From positions 1 through 64,000 of the forward strand of contig NZ_RWKQ01000003.1 in assembly GCF_003946885.1 (NCBI RefSeq): a DNA stretch of 64,000 nt, written 5' to 3'. Every line of letters begins with the position of its first letter. The stretch's first letter is position 1. Shown in pieces: positions 26,853 through 35,251 of this stretch. The translations under genes and the position numbers were made by a program. This stretch comes from Specibacter cremeus. GTDB lineage: Bacteria > Actinomycetota > Actinomycetes > Actinomycetales > Micrococcaceae. The notes below the pieces were generated by a model. It made no database searches. It saw only the letters and a program-made list of their open reading frames with translations, and was not told the DNA's origin.

Positions 26853-27365
26853 TTAGACGGCCGAAACCGGGACGGGCTGCTGCTGGGCCGCGGCGCGGGC
26901 CAGGGTGGCGACGCGCTGGGCGGCGAGCGTGATGCCCAGGTAGAGCAGGAGGGACGCGGTCCCCAGCCCGGCGGCCGCGGCCTGCGTGCCGGCCGGTGCA
27001 AGGATGGTGCCGAGCCGGTCAACGCCCAGGTGGATGGCCAGTCCGGCCATCCACAGGACGACCGTCACCCAGTTGCCCTGGCGCATCAGCCGGCCCTCGG
27101 CGCGCCAGACGCGCACCAGCCGGCCGCGCCACCAGCCGAACACGGCCGCCGAGGCGAGCCCGATGACCATGGCCGCCCAGGCCTGGGCCGGGATGGCGGA
27201 CTTTGCCGCCAGGTTGCCGATCTGGACCAGCCCGGCCGCCGCCAGCACGAGCATCAGCGCGTACGGCCGCTGTTCGGCGATGGGCCGGGCCTGGAGCTGG
27301 CGGTACAGGATCCAGGCGAGGGCGGCGATCGCGAGGAGGATGGTGAGAATGCCTGACTGGTTCAT
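26853..27365 (-). CDS. DUF1453/CcdC-like integral membrane protein
   Basis: A 170-residue protein with five hydrophobic helices. The conserved YRQLQARPIAEQRPYALMLV after helix 1 and the GWWRGRLVRVWRAEGRLMRQG loop (in two parts) recall the DUF1453/CcdC-like family. AGGAAG precedes ATG 27365. It is the first gene of the exporter/two-component operon (31 bp before the ATPase). Its role there is unknown; it may help sense or deliver the exported compound. Confidence 0.72.
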   Translation of the reverse strand: MNQSGILTILLAIAALAWILYRQLQARPIAEQRPYALMLVLAAAGLVQIGNLAAKSAIPAQAWAAMVIGLASAAVFGWWRGRLVRVWRAEGRLMRQGNWVTVVLWMAGLAIHLGVDRLGTILAPAGTQAAAAGLGTASLLLYLGITLAAQRVATLARAAAQQQPVPVSAV

Positions 27366-27532
27366 GACGTGCTTCCTGTGTTCGGTCTGGCCGGCCGTGC
27401 GGGCCGATACCTTCATGCTCCCCTCGCGGGCCCCGCTTGACCGCACACGTTCGTCACCTGCTGCCCATGACATTTGTCACCGGCCGGCCGGCGCCCATTG
27501 CCCGCTTCCCCGTCTTCCCCACACAATGGACC

Positions 27533-28672
27533 ATGACGGTCTACCTGCGATCACTGGAGACGGCGGTTCCGCCCACGGTCCTGGTCCAGCCCGAGGCACG
27601 GGACGTGTTCGCCGCCCAGCCGGGGTTGACCCGGCTGGGCCAGCGCCTGGTCCGGGCCTGTTTCGACGCCTCCGCCATCGACACGCGGCACACGGCCGTG
27701 GCGGAGATGCGCGCCGACGACGACTCCGCCGATCCCGTGTTCTTCAACGCCCGCACCCGCCTGCTGCTGACTCCGAGCACGAAGGCGCGCAATGACGTAT
27801 TCGTGCCGGAGGCGACGAAACTGTTCGTCGAGGCGGCCGGCAAGGCATTGGCGGCCTGCGACGGCGTGGACGCCGCCGACGTCACGCATGTCATCACGGT
27901 GTCCTGCACGGGCTTCTTCAATCCCGGCCCCGACTACAAGGTGGTGCGGGCACTCGGCCTGGACCCGGGCGTGCAGCGCTACCACCTCGGCTTCATGGGC
28001 TGCTACGCCGCGTTCCCCGCCCTGCGCGCCGCCAAGGCGTTCTGCGAGGCCGACCCGTCCGCCGTCGTGCTGGTCGCCGTCGCCGAACTGTGCTCCCTGC
28101 ACGTGCGCACGTCCAACGACCCGGACACGATCCTGGGTTCGTCGCTGTTCGCGGACGGCGCGGCGGCCGGCATCGTCACGGCCCACGCCCCCGCGGTCGG
28201 CGCCACCGCCCTGGCCCTGGACCACTTCGAAACCACACTGACGCCGGTGGGTGAGGAGTCCATGGCCTGGAACATCGGCGACCACGGCTTCGAAATGGTG
28301 CTGGGGACATACGTGCCGCACATCATCGACGAGCACATCGTCGGCGCGCTGGCCCCGCTGCTGGCCCACGAGCCGGAGCTGACCGGGCGGCCCTATCTGG
28401 ACATCACGCATTGGGGCATCCATCCGGGCGGGCGCAGCATCCTGGACAAGGTCGAGGCGAAACTCCAGCTCACCGAGTCCCAGCTGGAGCCGGCCCGCGA
28501 GGTGCTGCGCCGATTCGGCAACATGAGCAGCGCCACCGTCCTGTTCGTGCTCAAGCACATCCTCGACCTGCCGGCCATGGCGCCCGCCGAGCGCGTGTGC
28601 GCCATGGCCTTCGGGCCGGGCCTGACCGTGGAGACCGGGCTGTTCACCAAGCTGGCGCCGGCCCGTCGCTGA
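27533..28672 (+). CDS. type III polyketide synthase (chalcone synthase-like)
   Basis: A 379-residue thiolase-fold condensing enzyme. The catalytic triad is in place: Cys157 in HLGFMGCYAAFPALR, His297 in HWGIHPGG and Asn330 in RFGNMSSAT. It extends an acyl-CoA starter with malonyl-CoA and cyclises the product. Length is normal for bacterial type III PKS. The start has only a weak ribosome site (ATGGACC), and ATG 27470 upstream is an alternative that would add about 20 residues. It leads an operon with a methyltransferase (1-nt overlap) and an FAD hydroxylase, the same logic as Streptomyces srsABC for alkylresorcinol quinones. Confidence 0.92.
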   Translation: MTVYLRSLETAVPPTVLVQPEARDVFAAQPGLTRLGQRLVRACFDASAIDTRHTAVAEMRADDDSADPVFFNARTRLLLTPSTKARNDVFVPEATKLFVEAAGKALAACDGVDAADVTHVITVSCTGFFNPGPDYKVVRALGLDPGVQRYHLGFMGCYAAFPALRAAKAFCEADPSAVVLVAVAELCSLHVRTSNDPDTILGSSLFADGAAAGIVTAHAPAVGATALALDHFETTLTPVGEESMAWNIGDHGFEMVLGTYVPHIIDEHIVGALAPLLAHEPELTGRPYLDITHWGIHPGGRSILDKVEAKLQLTESQLEPAREVLRRFGNMSSATVLFVLKHILDLPAMAPAERVCAMAFGPGLTVETGLFTKLAPARR

Positions 28673-29418
28673 TGGCCGGGGGTGGGGCGCCGTCCGGGCC
28701 GTTCCCGGTTCCCCACGGGTTGCGCGCCCGGGCCGTGGACGCCGTGGAGGAGATGGACCGGCCGGACTGCGACCCGCGCCGGCTCGAGCGCACGTACGCG
28801 CAGTTCCGCGTGGTGAACGCCGTCGTGGCCGGGTGGCGGCGGCTGTACGCGACCCGGCTGCGCCCGCTGCTGGCGGGAACCGCGAATCCCACGCTGCTGG
28901 ACGTCGGCTGCGGCGGCGGCGACGTGGCCCGGGCGCTGGCCCGCTGGGCGGCGCGGGACCGGCTGCGGCTGGACATCACGGCCGTCGATCCGGACGGCCG
29001 TGCGCTGGCCTTCGCCGCCCGGCAGCCGCCGCTGCCGGGGCTGGTGTTCCGACGGGCCGGCACGGCCGAGCTGGTCGCCGAGGGCGCCCGGTTCGACGTG
29101 GTCGTCTCCAATCACGTGCTGCATCACCTGGACGAGGCCGCACTCCGGCAGCTGCTGGTCGATTCGGAAGAGCTGTGCCGGGGCGCCGCATTCCACAGCG
29201 ACATCTCCCGCAGCCCCGCCGCCTATGCGTTGTTTTCCGCCGGCACGCTGCCGTTCTTCCCCGGTTCCTACATCCGCCGCGACGGGTTGACCTCGATCCG
29301 GCGCAGTTACACGGCCGCGGAATTGCGCGCGGCCGTCCCGCCGGACTGGACGGTGGAACGGGACGGGCCGTTCCGCAACCTGCTCGTTTTCCGTGCCGAG
29401 TCCGGCCCCGATGCTTGA
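28672..29418 (+). CDS. class I SAM-dependent methyltransferase
   Basis: A 248-residue methyltransferase. Motif I is LLDVGCGGGDVARALA, motif II carries the acidic ribose ligand in ITAVDPDGRAL, and the VSNHVLHHLDEAAL stretch is typical of O-methyltransferases in this class. The ATG overlaps the PKS stop (TGATG). It presumably methylates a phenolic or resorcinol oxygen, or a ring carbon, of the PKS product. The N-terminal 50 residues (LRARAVDAVEEMDRPDCDP) form a helical cap likely to bind the acceptor. The site of methylation cannot be told from sequence. Confidence 0.85.
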   Translation: MAGGGAPSGPFPVPHGLRARAVDAVEEMDRPDCDPRRLERTYAQFRVVNAVVAGWRRLYATRLRPLLAGTANPTLLDVGCGGGDVARALARWAARDRLRLDITAVDPDGRALAFAARQPPLPGLVFRRAGTAELVAEGARFDVVVSNHVLHHLDEAALRQLLVDSEELCRGAAFHSDISRSPAAYALFSAGTLPFFPGSYIRRDGLTSIRRSYTAAELRAAVPPDWTVERDGPFRNLLVFRAESGPDA

Positions 29419-30535
29419 CGTCGTGATTGTCGGCGGCGGGCCGGTGGGCCTGTGCCTGGCCGCCCTGTTGCTGCGTGAGCGCCACAGCGTCCGGGTGCTG
29501 GAGCGGCGGGGTGCACCCGGCACCGATTCGCGCGCCATCGGCATCCACCCGCCGGCTTTGCACGTCCTGCGGGACGCCGGCGTGCACGACGCCCTGCTGC
29601 GTGAAGGAGTCCGGGTTCCCGGGGGTGTGGCCCGCAGCCGCGGCGGCGTCGTGGGCTCCGTCTCCTTCGCCGCCAGCACGCCCGCCAACCCGTTCGTGCT
29701 GACCATCCCGCAGGCACGAACCGAGGCATTGTTGGCCCGCCGCGTCGACGCACTCGATCCCCGGGCCCTGGTCCGTGGCGCCGTGGTGGTGGGGCTCGAC
29801 GACGGCGGGCAGGTCACCGTCTCCGCGGGAGGCCGCGGGATGACGTACCGGGCCCGCCTGGTCGTGGGCGCCGACGGCGCCCGGTCGACCGTCCGGGCCG
29901 TGGCCGGCATACGGGTGCGCGGCAGGGACTACCCGGACAGCTACCTGATGGGCGACTTCGCGGACACGGGCGACGACGGCGTCCTGGCCGTGCTGTACCT
30001 GGAGGCGGGCGGCATCGTCGAATCCTTTCCGCTGCCCGGGGGCATGCGGCGCTGGGTGGCCCACACGGACACCACCTTGCACGGGGCCACGGCCGCGCAG
30101 CTGGCCACGCTGATACGACGCCGGACCGGCGTGTCGCTTGAGCCGGAAACGAACACGATGCTCAGCCCGTTCACCACCCGGGTCCGGCGCGCGGAACGGA
30201 TGGTGAGCGGCCGGATCATCCTGATCGGCGACGCCGCCCACGAGATCAGCCCCATCGGCGGACTCGGCATGAACCTGGGCTGGCTGGACGCCGCGGCGCT
30301 GGCCCCCGTCATTGGGGCGGCACTGGCCGGCCACGACCCCGGCCCCCTGCTGGCGGCGTTCGACCGGACCCGCCGCCGGGCGGCCGGCCGGGCGGTGCGC
30401 CAGTCCGCGCTGAACATGGCGTTGGGCCGCCCACTGCCGGGGCCCGTGCTGGCCGCCCGCAACGCCGTGCTGCGGCAGGCATTCGGCGCGCCGTGGCTGA
30501 ACACCCTGGCCGCGCGCAGGTTCAGCATGCAATGA
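29411..30535 (+). CDS. FAD-dependent aromatic hydroxylase
   Basis: A 374-residue group A flavoprotein monooxygenase. The ADP-binding fold is DVVIVGGGPVGLCLAALLL, the mid-protein DG motif is LVVGADGARSTVRAVAG, and the GD motif reads IILIGDAAHEISPIGGLGMN. This set marks para-hydroxybenzoate hydroxylase-like enzymes that use NAD(P)H and O2 to hydroxylate a phenol ring. The ATG overlaps the methyltransferase end by 8 nt, and it is the last gene of the PKS operon. It is predicted to oxidise the phenolic lipid, possibly to a quinone. Confidence 0.9.
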   Translation: MLDVVIVGGGPVGLCLAALLLRERHSVRVLERRGAPGTDSRAIGIHPPALHVLRDAGVHDALLREGVRVPGGVARSRGGVVGSVSFAASTPANPFVLTIPQARTEALLARRVDALDPRALVRGAVVVGLDDGGQVTVSAGGRGMTYRARLVVGADGARSTVRAVAGIRVRGRDYPDSYLMGDFADTGDDGVLAVLYLEAGGIVESFPLPGGMRRWVAHTDTTLHGATAAQLATLIRRRTGVSLEPETNTMLSPFTTRVRRAERMVSGRIILIGDAAHEISPIGGLGMNLGWLDAAALAPVIGAALAGHDPGPLLAAFDRTRRRAAGRAVRQSALNMALGRPLPGPVLAARNAVLRQAFGAPWLNTLAARRFSMQ

Positions 30536-30557
30536 GCGGGCCCCGTGGCGGTGCGGG

Positions 30558-31523
30558 CTACTCCCCCAGCACCAGGGTTTCATGGCGGACCGTCGCCGTG
30601 CCGGCCGCTATCAGTGGCTCGACGACGGCGGCCACGGCCGCCGCGGAGTCGTCCAGTTCCAGCCGCACCGGGTGCTGGTGCGCGATCAACGCCAGCAGGT
30701 CCCGCAACGCGGCGGGGGCATCCTCGCCGGCCAGGGCCGGTTCCACACCCAGGAACACCTCGGAGGGGACGTCCGGATCGCCCTGGCTGTAGCTGATGGC
30801 AAACGCCTGGATCCGGCCCGGCCGGCTCGGCGCAACGGCCTGGCCGAACGCGCTGGCCGGTTCGGCCCGCAACACGATCGCCCCGTGCGCCCCCGTGAGG
30901 TCGTCGAGGAACAGGCGCTGCACCGTCCCTGGGGCCAGCGGCCCGGTGGGGTCCCAGGCGTGCACGGCCTCGTAGTAGCGGCCCACCACGTCGGTCAGCT
31001 CCACGGACCCGGTGGCCAGGTCCTGGATGCGAGCCGTGGCGGCCTCCTCGGACCCGTCCCCGAAGACCGGCAACGTCAGGGCGCCCGGTCCCACCACCAC
31101 GAGCCGGCTGCGCTGCAACGCCTTGAACCCGCACGCGCCGGCGAACGCCGCGCCGGCGGTGCCGGGCGCGACCTTGGTGCGCAGCGCCGTCGTACCGGCC
31201 AGCCCGGCGGCAACGGCGGCGTCGGCCTCGGCACGGAGCATGGCCAACAGCGTGGCCCCGACCCCGGCCCGCCGGTGGTCGCGCGCCACCTCGACATACG
31301 CCCACAGCCGTTGCGGATGCAGCGCGGTGGAGTAGACGACGGCGGCGGCCACCGGGATGCCCTGGTCCTCGGCGACGATGGTGCGCCGCCACGGGTTGGC
31401 ATCGGCGGCCGGCGCCAGCGCGCCCCGGAACTGCGTGTCCGTGGGCGACGCGGGGTCGCCCCAGATCTCCAGCAGCGCCAGGTCGTCGCCGTCGCGCCAT
31501 GGCCGGTACGTCAGCTCAGCCAT
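30558..31523 (-). CDS. GNAT-family N-acetyltransferase with C-terminal extension
   Basis: A 321-residue protein. The N-terminal 150 residues form a GNAT fold, with the acetyl-CoA loop seen in VARDHRRAGVGATLLAML. The second half (EEAATARIQDLATGSVELTD onward) has weaker GNAT-like character and may be a degenerate second domain. The gene starts 6 bp after the glyS stop on the same strand, so it is probably co-transcribed. The acceptor is unknown. Confidence 0.8.
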   Translation of the reverse strand: MAELTYRPWRDGDDLALLEIWGDPASPTDTQFRGALAPAADANPWRRTIVAEDQGIPVAAAVVYSTALHPQRLWAYVEVARDHRRAGVGATLLAMLRAEADAAVAAGLAGTTALRTKVAPGTAGAAFAGACGFKALQRSRLVVVGPGALTLPVFGDGSEEAATARIQDLATGSVELTDVVGRYYEAVHAWDPTGPLAPGTVQRLFLDDLTGAHGAIVLRAEPASAFGQAVAPSRPGRIQAFAISYSQGDPDVPSEVFLGVEPALAGEDAPAALRDLLALIAHQHPVRLELDDSAAAVAAVVEPLIAAGTATVRHETLVLGE

Positions 31524-31529
31524 GCGCGC

Positions 31530-32915
31530 CTAGGCGCCCAGCAGGCGCGCGGCCAGGTAGGCCTGCACCTTGTCCAGGGAGACGCGCTCCTGGCTCATGG
31601 TGTCGCGTTCGCGGATCGTGACCGCCGCGTCCTCCAGCGTGTCGAAGTCGACCGTGATGCAATAGGGCGTGCCGATCTCGTCCTGGCGGCGGTAGCGGCG
31701 CCCGATCGCCCCGGCGTCGTCGAAGTCGATGTTCCAGTGCTTGCGCAGCCGGTTCGCCAGCTCCTTCGCCTTCGGGGACAGCTCCTCGTTCCGGCTCAAG
31801 GGGAGCACCGCGGCCTTGATCGGGGCCAGGCGCGGATCCAGCCTCAGTACGGTGCGCTTGTCGACGCCGCCCTTCGCGTTGGGCGCCTCGTCCTCGGTGT
31901 AGGCGTCCACCAGGAACGCCATCATGGACCGGGTCAGGCCGAACGACGGCTCGATCACGAACGGGGTGAAGCGCTCGCCCGTGGCCTGGTTGAAATAGGA
32001 CAGCTCGGTGCCGGAGGCCTTCGAGTGCGAGCCGAGGTCGTAATCGGTGCGGTTCGCCACGCCCATGAGCTCACCCCATTCGGAGCCCTGGAAGCCGAAC
32101 TTGTACTCGAAGTCGATGGTGCCGGCCGAGTAGTGCGCGCGCTCGTCCTCGGGGACGTCGAACTGGCGCATGTTCTCCGGGTTGATCCCCAGGTCGATGA
32201 ACCAGGCCCAGCAGGCGTCAACCCAGTGCTGGAACCATTCGGGGGCGTCCTCGGGGGCGGTGAAGAACTCGATCTCCATCTGCTCGAATTCGCGGGTGCG
32301 GAAGATGAAGTTGCCGGGCGTGATCTCGTTGCGGAATGCCTTGCCGATCTGGCCGATGCCGAACGGCGGCTTCTTCCGGGCCGTGGTCAGCACGTTGTTG
32401 AAGTTCACGAAGATGCCCTGCGCCGTTTCGGGGCGCATGTAGTGCATGCCGGCGTCGTTGTCGACGGGGCCGAGGAACGTCTTGACCAGGCCGGAGAACA
32501 TCTGCGGCTCAGTCCACTGCCCCTTGGTGCCGCAGTCGGGGCAGGTGATCTCATCCATGCCGTCCTGCGGGTCGCGGCCCTTCTTCACCACGAACGCATC
32601 GATCAGGTGATCCTGGCGGTGGCGCTTGTGGCAGTTGGTGCACTCGACCAGCGGGTCGGTGAACGTGGCGACGTGACCGGAGGCCTCCCACACGGCCTTG
32701 GGCAGGATGATGGCGGAATCCAGGCCCACCATGTCCTCGCGCCCGCGCACGAAGGTCTGCCACCATTCGCGCTTGATGTTCTCCTTCAGCTCCGTGCCCA
32801 GCGGCCCGTAGTCCCAGGCCGAGCGTGAACCGCCGTAGATCTCACCGGCCTGGAACACGAATCCGCGTCGCTTGGCGAGTGAGATGACCTGGTCAAGTTT
32901 GGACTGGGGCGCCAC
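31530..32915 (-). CDS. glyS: glycyl-tRNA synthetase (single-chain class II)
   Basis: A 461-residue class II aminoacyl-tRNA synthetase that charges tRNA-Gly. The start ([20 protein letters not shown]) and [20 protein letters not shown] are diagnostic of the alpha2-type enzyme of Gram-positives and archaea. Motif 2 is [20 protein letters not shown], motif 3 lies in [17 protein letters not shown], and the HGTP anticodon domain closes the protein. Two CxxC pairs ([18 protein letters not shown]) form a zinc-binding insert. Only 113 bp separate it from the upstream gene, which leaves no room for a T-box leader. Confidence 0.96.
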   Translation of the reverse strand: MAPQSKLDQVISLAKRRGFVFQAGEIYGGSRSAWDYGPLGTELKENIKREWWQTFVRGREDMVGLDSAIILPKAVWEASGHVATFTDPLVECTNCHKRHRQDHLIDAFVVKKGRDPQDGMDEITCPDCGTKGQWTEPQMFSGLVKTFLGPVDNDAGMHYMRPETAQGIFVNFNNVLTTARKKPPFGIGQIGKAFRNEITPGNFIFRTREFEQMEIEFFTAPEDAPEWFQHWVDACWAWFIDLGINPENMRQFDVPEDERAHYSAGTIDFEYKFGFQGSEWGELMGVANRTDYDLGSHSKASGTELSYFNQATGERFTPFVIEPSFGLTRSMMAFLVDAYTEDEAPNAKGGVDKRTVLRLDPRLAPIKAAVLPLSRNEELSPKAKELANRLRKHWNIDFDDAGAIGRRYRRQDEIGTPYCITVDFDTLEDAAVTIRERDTMSQERVSLDKVQAYLAARLLGA

Positions 32916-33028
32916 TGAGTACTCCTATAGTTCACGAGGCCGCTGGGTGCGGTCCGTCCGGTGATCCAGCCTACCGGCCCGCCTGCCGGCATGCCCATTT
33001 CGGCGCCCGTTACGGACTTCCGCGCCCG

Positions 33029-34039
33029 TTACGGAAGAGGCGGTTCCGGCCGCAGCACGACGCAGGTGGGGCTGCCGACGGACAACCGGTGCACGGGTTC
33101 CGGGCCGGGCACACCGTCAGCATCCAGGGCCAGGATGCTGACGGTGTGCGACCGCTCGTTGGCGACGAGGATCCGGCCCTGCGCGACGGCGAAGTGGCGC
33201 GGCCACGCGCCGCCGCAGGGCACCGAGCCCAGGCGCCGCGGCGGTTCCCCGGCCGCCAGCCCGGACACGTCGAGGGTGACGATCGTGTCCGCGCCCCGGA
33301 CGGACGCATACAGCCGGGACCCGCTCAACTCGACATGGGACGGGAGGGAGCCGGCCGAGGCCAACGGCACGCGGTGCAGCCAATGCCACGTTCCCTCCCC
33401 GGCCGGACCGGTTTCACGGCGCAGCACGTGCAGGTTCGAATCGAGCTCCCCGGCCACCAGCAGGAAATCTCCCTGGAGGGCCACATGCCGTGGGCCGGTC
33501 CCCGGGGGCAGCCGGGCGGAGTCCAGCAGCCGGGCCGTGTCGATGGCGTACTCGTCGACCCGGTCCGCGCCCAGGTCGCTGACCAACAGCGTGCCCCAGG
33601 GGGTGACCGTGGCCTGGTGGGCGTGCGAGTCGTCCTGCCGCCCCGGTACCGGCCCGGACCCGGGATTGGCCAGCAGCACGGGGTCGGCGCCGTCCGGGGA
33701 CAGGATGACCGCCGTGCCGGAGGAGTAGTTCGCCACGAACACCCGGTCGTGCTCCGCCACGACATGGCAGGGGTCGGCGCCGCCGGTCGGGACCCGCCAA
33801 AGGATGGCCAGCGTGGTGGGGTCCAGCGCCACCAGCTGCCCGTCGCTGACCTCCTCGACGGCGTAGAGCACGTCGCCGGCGTCGGCCAGGAACGAGGGGT
33901 TGCGCACCCCGGCGCTGGTGCGGGTCGCGACCGGGTCCGGCAGGCCGCCGTCGTCCATGGGGAAGAGGCTCACGCCGGCCCCGGACCCGGGATCGGTATA
34001 GGAGCCCACCAGCAGCGCCGCCATGCCCGAAGTAGTCAT
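33029..34039 (-). CDS. lactonase-family beta-propeller protein
   Basis: A 336-residue seven-bladed beta-propeller of the 6-phosphogluconolactonase/muconate-cycloisomerase lactonase family. Recognisable repeats are LLVGSYTDPGSGAGVSLF, VFVANYSSGTAVILSPDG and ILVANERSHTVSILALDADG, and the conserved PCHVVAEHDR/HAHQATVTPWG loops supply pocket His residues. No signal peptide. In E. coli Pgl this fold hydrolyses 6-phosphogluconolactone; other members differ, so the substrate is only likely. The last 14 bases belong to a direct repeat (GCGCCCGTTACGGA twice, 33003-33016 and 33022-33035). Confidence 0.82.
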   Translation of the reverse strand: MTTSGMAALLVGSYTDPGSGAGVSLFPMDDGGLPDPVATRTSAGVRNPSFLADAGDVLYAVEEVSDGQLVALDPTTLAILWRVPTGGADPCHVVAEHDRVFVANYSSGTAVILSPDGADPVLLANPGSGPVPGRQDDSHAHQATVTPWGTLLVSDLGADRVDEYAIDTARLLDSARLPPGTGPRHVALQGDFLLVAGELDSNLHVLRRETGPAGEGTWHWLHRVPLASAGSLPSHVELSGSRLYASVRGADTIVTLDVSGLAAGEPPRRLGSVPCGGAWPRHFAVAQGRILVANERSHTVSILALDADGVPGPEPVHRLSVGSPTCVVLRPEPPLP

Positions 34040-34096
34040 GGCACAACGCTAGTACCACCGCGGGCGCCCCGGCACCGGATACGGCAGAATGGACGC

Positions 34097-34321
34097 ATGA
34101 CTTCCCCCGTAGACCTGCCCATCCGCGACGACATGATCCGGCTCGGCCAACTGCTGAAGCTGGCCAGCCTGGTGGAGGACGGCGTCGAAGCGGCGGAGCT
34201 GATCCGCAACGGCATGGTCAAGGTCAACGGCGACATCGAGGAACGCCGTGGCCGCCAATTGCACGACGGCGACACCGTCACCGTGGGTGCCCAGACGGTG
34301 CGGATCCGCACGGGGTCGTAG
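34097..34321 (+). CDS. small S4-domain RNA-binding protein
   Basis: A 74-residue protein made almost entirely of one S4 RNA-binding fold: MIRLGQLLKLASLVEDGVEA followed by AAELIRNGMVKVNGDIEERR and a final strand (DTVTVGAQTVRI). This is the YbcJ/YaaA-like class, which binds structured RNA, often ribosomal. It stands alone, divergent from the lactonase gene (57 bp) and convergent with the next gene (5 bp). Confidence 0.88.
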   Translation: MTSPVDLPIRDDMIRLGQLLKLASLVEDGVEAAELIRNGMVKVNGDIEERRGRQLHDGDTVTVGAQTVRIRTGS

Positions 34322-34326
34322 CCGGC

Positions 34327-34698
34327 CTATGCGTCCGCCAGTGGGAGGGCGACCTGCCCGATGTCGACTTCGTCCTCGGCAACGTGCCTGCCCTCGGCAG
34401 CGTCGCGCGACTCCACCACGACGAGTTCCGCGGCGACACCAAGTCCGGCGGCAAAGGCGGGGAACTTGTCGTGCAAGTCAACCAATACCCGGGTGCCACC
34501 GGACCCCCTCGCCGGCCCCATCACCACCGCGATCACGGACTCTTGTGTGTGAGCGACAGCAGCAGCCGCGACGTGGAGATCACGCGCCGCAATACTGAGC
34601 GTCAACTCGTCAACCGGGTCCCCCACCTCTTCAAGCAGTGCCTTGCGGAATCGTGCCGCCTCGATGTCCACATTGTCGTAGGCCAACCTGTCGGACAC
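34327..34698 (-). CDS. hypothetical protein, second of a pair
   Basis: A 123-residue acidic protein of unknown family, starting MSDRLAYDNVDIEAARFRKA and ending VDIGQVALPLADA. GTG 34698 is preferred because AAAGGA sits nine bases upstream, inside the 17-bp gap after the upstream gene's stop; ATG 34716 would have no ribosome site. Mixed alpha/beta composition, no membrane helix, no Cys. Always read together with the membrane-anchored gene before it. Confidence 0.6.
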   Translation of the reverse strand: MSDRLAYDNVDIEAARFRKALLEEVGDPVDELTLSIAARDLHVAAAAVAHTQESVIAVVMGPARGSGGTRVLVDLHDKFPAFAAGLGVAAELVVVESRDAAEGRHVAEDEVDIGQVALPLADA

Positions 34699-34715
34699 GG
34701 GTCGCGTTCCTTTCA

Positions 34716-35111
34716 TCAGGGAACCAGGATGCTGGCAATTGTACGCTTCTCCTCCGGCCCCACCCAGGGAGCGGTGCTCAGGTGCTTCAGGACGCTCAGT
34801 CCGCTCTGCCTTCGGCGGGGATCCGTCGAATGCAGGTTGTCTGCGGCCCAAATGAACTCCCGCCACCATTGGTCGCGGCCCGTGAATTCGCGAAACCGGA
34901 TGTCGTCCAGCTTTTCCTTCCGCCGCGCTTCGGTGAGGTTGGCCCTGTACAGCTTGTTCGCGTGGGCCCGGGTCTGGCTGCCTTGGCGGGCAGCGATCAC
35001 GGCGGCGATGATTGCCGCCCCCAGCGCAAGCACGGAGGAAATGATCGCTGCCCAGACCTGCGGGGCGGCCAGCAAGTCATCGACGGCGCCCGCCACCTCG
35101 ATGGAAACCAT
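34716..35111 (-). CDS. hypothetical single-pass membrane protein, first of a pair
   Basis: A 131-residue protein. One hydrophobic helix at residues 20-42 (AAIISSVLALGAAIIAAVIA) is followed by a long basic, probably coiled-coil helix (RANLTEARRKEKLDDIRFRE) and a Trp-rich region (RDQWWREFIWAADN). No family recognised with confidence. It is followed 17 bp later by the 123-residue partner, so both are probably expressed together. The helix-plus-cytoplasmic-coil layout would suit a membrane tether for the partner protein, which is speculation. Confidence 0.6.
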   Translation of the reverse strand: MVSIEVAGAVDDLLAAPQVWAAIISSVLALGAAIIAAVIAARQGSQTRAHANKLYRANLTEARRKEKLDDIRFREFTGRDQWWREFIWAADNLHSTDPRRRQSGLSVLKHLSTAPWVGPEEKRTIASILVP

Positions 35112-35159
35112 GCCCGAATGCTACGCCATGGCGCGCTTCGCGATGCCGTGATCGACCGC

Positions 35160-35251
35160 ACCGGTGATTTCGACAGGCTGATTTCGATGCTCAATCACCG
35201 GTGGTCGAGCTTGTCGAGACCCTTCACCTGATTTTGACAGGCTCAATTACC
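35160..35251. repeat. GAGCYTGTCGA-family intergenic repeat cluster
   Basis: GGTGATTTCGACAGGCTGATTTCGATGCTCAATCACC (split copy) is followed by GGTGGTCGAGCTTGTCGAGACC and a diverged TTTTGACAGGCTCAATTACC. The last copy reaches into the end of the esterase gene and supplies its TAA stop (35247-35249). Confidence 0.85.

Noticed and set aside
32916-33028. T-box leader upstream of glyS.
   Set aside because: Only 113 bp are available, with no specifier loop or T-box sequence.
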